Shown: positions 30,072 through 32,434 of the stretch, piece by piece
Position numbering within the stretch: the stretch's first letter is position 1
Layout: the number at the start of each line of letters is the position of its first letter
Assembly: GCA_903824965.1 (NCBI GenBank)
Contig: CAIJYR010000258.1
Location: 1-32,434 of the forward strand
Source: an uncultured Thiotrichales bacterium
GTDB lineage: Bacteria > Pseudomonadota > Gammaproteobacteria > CAIRSR01
Length of the DNA: 32,434 nt
Direction: 5' to 3'
Translations under genes and position numbers: made by a program
The notes under the pieces: generated by a model
What the model saw: the letters and a program-made list of their open reading frames with translations, nothing else
Told to the model about the DNA's origin: nothing
The model's database searches: none

Positions 30072-31454
30072 ATGGACCAAACCCTGGTCTTCGATCCAGA
30101 GATTATCCGTCGGTATGATTGCTCTGGGCCACGCTACACCTCCTATCCTACTGCCGTACAGTTTCATGAGGGTTTTCGGGCTGATCGCTACTGCGAGGTT
30201 GCCCGTGCATCCAACGAAACCACCCGACCCCTATCGCTGTACTTTCATCTGCCTTTCTGCGATACGGTATGCTTTTATTGCGCCTGCAATAAAGTGGTCA
30301 CCAAAGATCGAACGCGCAGTGGCCCCTACCTAGAACGATTGCACCGAGAGATCCGCCTACAAGGCGCGTTGTTCGATCGAAGCAGAGTCGTCACCCAACT
30401 GCACTGGGGCGGTGGTACTCCCACGTTTCTTTCCCACGGGGAGATGCAAGCCTTGATGGAGGAAACGCGCCATCATTTTACGCTTTTAGAAGACGGTAGC
30501 GGCGAGTATGCCATAGAAATCGATCCTCGTGAGGCACAGGTAGATACCATTGCTTTGTTGCGATCGCTCGGCTTTACGCGCATAAGCCTGGGGGTACAGG
30601 ATTTTGACACACGCGTACAGCAAGCAGTCAATCGCATCCAGACCGAGAAGGAAACCACGATCGTCCTGGAAGCCGCACGATCGCAGGGTTTTGGATCAAT
30701 AAGCGTAGATTTGATCTATGGCTTGCCTTTTCAGAGTGTGAAGAGTTTTGGAACAACCCTCGAAAAGATTTTGGCGGTGCGTCCGGATCGTATCTCCCTG
30801 TTTAATTACGCCCACCTGCCTGATCTCTTCCCGCCCCAACGACGCATTCGCGCAGAAGACCTGCCGAGTCCCGCAGAAAAGTTGGCGATTCTTCATAGTA
30901 GCATTGATCATCTCACGGCCGCAGGGTATTTATACATTGGCATGGATCATTTTGCCATGCCCGGAGACGAATTGGCACGCGCACAACGCGAAGGAACGTT
31001 GCATCGCAATTTCCAGGGCTATTCCACACAAGCCAATGTCGATTTGATTGGCCTCGGATCTACGGCCATCAGCCAGGTTGGGAGTACCTATAGTCAAAAT
31101 GCGAGAGACCTAGAGCATTATTATACGCGGTTAGGCGAAAACGAGTTACCCCTTTTTCGTGGGATAGAATTGAACGAAGACGATCGGATCCGTCGCGAGG
31201 TCATTACCCAGTTGATATGCCATTTTCGATTGGACTATGCAGCAGTCGCACGGGAATACGGGATTCAGTGTGCTGACTATTTCTCCCAAGAAATTTCCGA
31301 ATTGGCCATCCTGGAGAACGATGGCTTGATCGCTTTGTCTCCAATCGGTATCCAGGTGCAACCCCGAGGGAAATTGTTGATCCGAAATATCTGCATGGTG
31401 TTCGACCGTTATCTGCGCAGCCAGACCCAGCGTCGGTTTTCCAAAGTCATCTAG
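30072..31454 (+). CDS. hemN: Oxygen-independent coproporphyrinogen III oxidase
   Basis: A 460-residue radical-SAM enzyme that decarboxylates coproporphyrinogen III to protoporphyrinogen IX without oxygen in heme synthesis. The iron-sulfur motif is HLPFCDTVCFYCACNK, with Cys63, Cys67, Cys70 and Cys72, almost the same positions as in E. coli HemN. Other family blocks are YTSYPTAVQF, LHWGGGTPTFLS, RISLGVQDFD, DLIYGLPFQS and GLGSTAIS. The ATG at 30072 is preferred over an in-frame GTG at 30039. A candidate promoter lies about 70 bases upstream. tonB starts 12 bases after its stop, so the two probably form an operon. Confidence 0.95.
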   Translation: MDQTLVFDPEIIRRYDCSGPRYTSYPTAVQFHEGFRADRYCEVARASNETTRPLSLYFHLPFCDTVCFYCACNKVVTKDRTRSGPYLERLHREIRLQGALFDRSRVVTQLHWGGGTPTFLSHGEMQALMEETRHHFTLLEDGSGEYAIEIDPREAQVDTIALLRSLGFTRISLGVQDFDTRVQQAVNRIQTEKETTIVLEAARSQGFGSISVDLIYGLPFQSVKSFGTTLEKILAVRPDRISLFNYAHLPDLFPPQRRIRAEDLPSPAEKLAILHSSIDHLTAAGYLYIGMDHFAMPGDELARAQREGTLHRNFQGYSTQANVDLIGLGSTAISQVGSTYSQNARDLEHYYTRLGENELPLFRGIELNEDDRIRREVITQLICHFRLDYAAVAREYGIQCADYFSQEISELAILENDGLIALSPIGIQVQPRGKLLIRNICMVFDRYLRSQTQRRFSKVI

Positions 31455-31466
31455 GAATGGGTCATC

Positions 31467-32261
31467 GTGTTGGGTCGAGGTAACCCCCCCCCTGAGACGC
31501 GCATCGGGGTAGCCTTTTGCATTGCCCTGGGGCTACACGTTGCGATCTTTGCGGAATGGCGAGTATTCTCACAGACGATGCGCTCTGTCGAGCCTACACC
31601 CGCCACCTTGCGTGTGACCCTGGAGCGAGCATCGCCACGACCGACGACGCAGGCAGAACCAGTGCCATCGATGGTTTTACCGATGGTTTTACCACAGGCC
31701 GACACACCGCCTGTTGTGCCGATTCCCCAGCCGATATACCAGCCGATACTGCATCCTGTGCGGCATCTCGCTGCAAAACCGCCTATTGCGAAACCTCTTG
31801 TGAAACCTCTCATGGCGCAGCCCAAGCATCGGGAACAATCCGTATCTACACCCCTAGTTGCGCCCCCGGTTGTTTCTATGGTTGCGCCCGACCCAAAGAC
31901 TGCTGTACCTTCGGTGGACTCGTCTCCCGTATCGATCGAACCCACGCACTCGGAGACCTTCTCAGCACCGATCGAAGAAATCCATCATCCGGTTGCGTAC
32001 CGCAACAACCCAAGTCCTGTATATCCGCTGTTCGCAAGACGGCAAGGATTCGTGGGAACGGTGCGTTTGGCCGTCGTGGTCGATGTCTCCGGCTTTCCGA
32101 TTCAGGTGGGCATCAAGGACAGTTCTGGGTATTCTGTCCTGGATGAAGCAGCGCGAGAAGCAGTTCAACACTGGCGCTTTGAACCCGCACAGCAGGCAGG
32201 TCAGGCCATGATCGCCACTGTGGAAGTGCCGATACGCTTTCAATTGACAGAATCCCACTGA
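31467..32261 (+). CDS. tonB: TonB-family energy transducer
   Basis: A 264-residue inner-membrane-anchored periplasmic protein that passes proton-motive energy to outer-membrane receptors for iron, heme or cobalamin. A membrane anchor lies at about 13-31. A long proline-rich spacer (about 50-165; for example PPVVPIPQPIYQPILHPV) leads to the C-terminal TonB domain at 175-262. That domain includes NPSPVYPLFARRQGFVGTVR, SGYSVLDEAAREAVQHWRFE and the final IRFQL strand. It starts at a GTG with AGGA near the hemN stop. No exbB or exbD is seen in the window. Pairing with hemN suggests a heme or iron context. Confidence 0.9.
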   Translation: MLGRGNPPPETRIGVAFCIALGLHVAIFAEWRVFSQTMRSVEPTPATLRVTLERASPRPTTQAEPVPSMVLPMVLPQADTPPVVPIPQPIYQPILHPVRHLAAKPPIAKPLVKPLMAQPKHREQSVSTPLVAPPVVSMVAPDPKTAVPSVDSSPVSIEPTHSETFSAPIEEIHHPVAYRNNPSPVYPLFARRQGFVGTVRLAVVVDVSGFPIQVGIKDSSGYSVLDEAAREAVQHWRFEPAQQAGQAMIATVEVPIRFQLTESH

Positions 32262-32302
32262 CTTTACTGCTCTAGTGGTGACGTGTCAACACCGAGCCTT
32301 GT

Positions 32303-32358
32303 CCAATGTGAGATGAGCCTGAACGAGAGGGTGTGTTTCCAGCGTGAGGTGAGCCTGG
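32303..32358 (+). repeat. Short direct repeat upstream of the edge ORF
   Basis: A 20-base unit, ccaatgtgagatgagcctga (32303-32322), recurs with 4 changes as ccagcgtgaggtgagcctgg (32339-32358), a period of 36 bases. It lies between tonB and the possible transposase start and may be a subterminal repeat of an insertion sequence. Confidence 0.4.
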
Positions 32359-32385
32359 AGGTGCGAGAGTTGGGATCATGGAGAC

Positions 32386-32434
32386 ATGATCGTGACCCTA
32401 CATACCCAAAGACTACAGACGCTGACACAGGTAC
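32386..32434 (+). CDS. Possible transposase/integrase N-terminus (cut by window edge)
   Basis: Only 16 codons are visible: MIVTLHTQRLQTLTQV. This opening resembles integrase-core transposases that begin with LHTQRLQTL-QVRAF. GGAG lies just before the ATG. If it is right, an insertion sequence follows tonB. The fragment is too short to be sure. Confidence 0.4.
   Translation, partial: MIVTLHTQRLQTLTQV

Noticed and set aside
31517-32146. 209-codon open frame within tonB
   Set aside because: Out-of-frame shadow of the repetitive, proline-rich tonB spacer; TonB itself is clear.
1-32434. tRNA, rRNA and riboswitch signatures
   Set aside because: I looked at the intergenic gaps and saw no cloverleaf-like or rRNA sequence or recognisable riboswitch core; a covariance-model search would be needed to exclude weak ones.

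Overview
The window looks like chromosomal DNA from a gammaproteobacterium. The main evidence is a complete Pseudomonas-type Pil-Chp chemosensory cluster (pilG, pilH, pilI, pilJ, chpA, chpC), together with proteobacterial-type wecB, anmK, hemN and tonB. A phosphoribulokinase-family gene hints at a Calvin-cycle autotroph, possibly a sulfur oxidiser, but that gene has altered active-site residues, so this is only a lead. I cannot name a genus from sequence alone.

Layout. 1-910: the 3' end of pyruvate phosphate dikinase. 951-1166: an intergenic repeat element that recurs at 8333-8549. 1181-3252: a CBS-domain protein, then a von Willebrand A (VWA)-HPP fusion protein. 3275-3548: the decayed tail of an IS1595-type transposase. 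3529-5091 (minus): a CYTH-CHAD protein. 5176-5640: a DUF2939-like protein. 5646-6602 (minus): the divergent phosphoribulokinase. 6749-8323: the NAD(P)HX repair enzyme. 8577-9713: wecB. 9714-14714: an accessory zone with a truncated antitoxin-like gene, two extra copies of the wecB 3' end, a two-helix membrane protein, a small cysteine-containing protein and a 905-residue secreted protein. That protein has a predicted seven-bladed propeller, Ig-like repeats and a C-terminal CHAP amidase domain. 14996-17094: anmK and scpA. 17157-18320: an unrecognised membrane protein, followed at 18356-18405 by a degraded copy of the scpA 3' end. 18450-28293: pilGHIJ-chpA-chpC. 28306-29852: a nitroreductase, a small orphan ORF and a DUF3050 heme-oxygenase-fold protein. 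30072-32261: hemN and tonB. 32386 to the edge: the probable start of a transposase.

How the genes work together. The pil-chp cluster would sense surface or chemical cues and control type IV pilus twitching through PilG and PilH. AnmK, WecB and the CHAP protein all act on cell-wall or surface sugars, though they are not obviously one operon. HemN, TonB and the divergent DUF3050 protein form a plausible heme/iron neighbourhood.

The most unusual features are: (1) accessory genes lying between the 3' end of a core gene (wecB, scpA) and a diverged copy of that same 3' end, seen at two loci; (2) a VWA-HPP fusion with a degenerate metal-binding site, next to a separate CBS protein; (3) a phosphoribulokinase-like protein with Asn and Arg at the normally invariant Asp42 and His45 positions; (4) the propeller-Ig-CHAP secreted protein, whose upstream region shares a tandem TTGACA arrangement with a small unknown gene; (5) a ~216-bp element placed just upstream of two unrelated genes in the same orientation.
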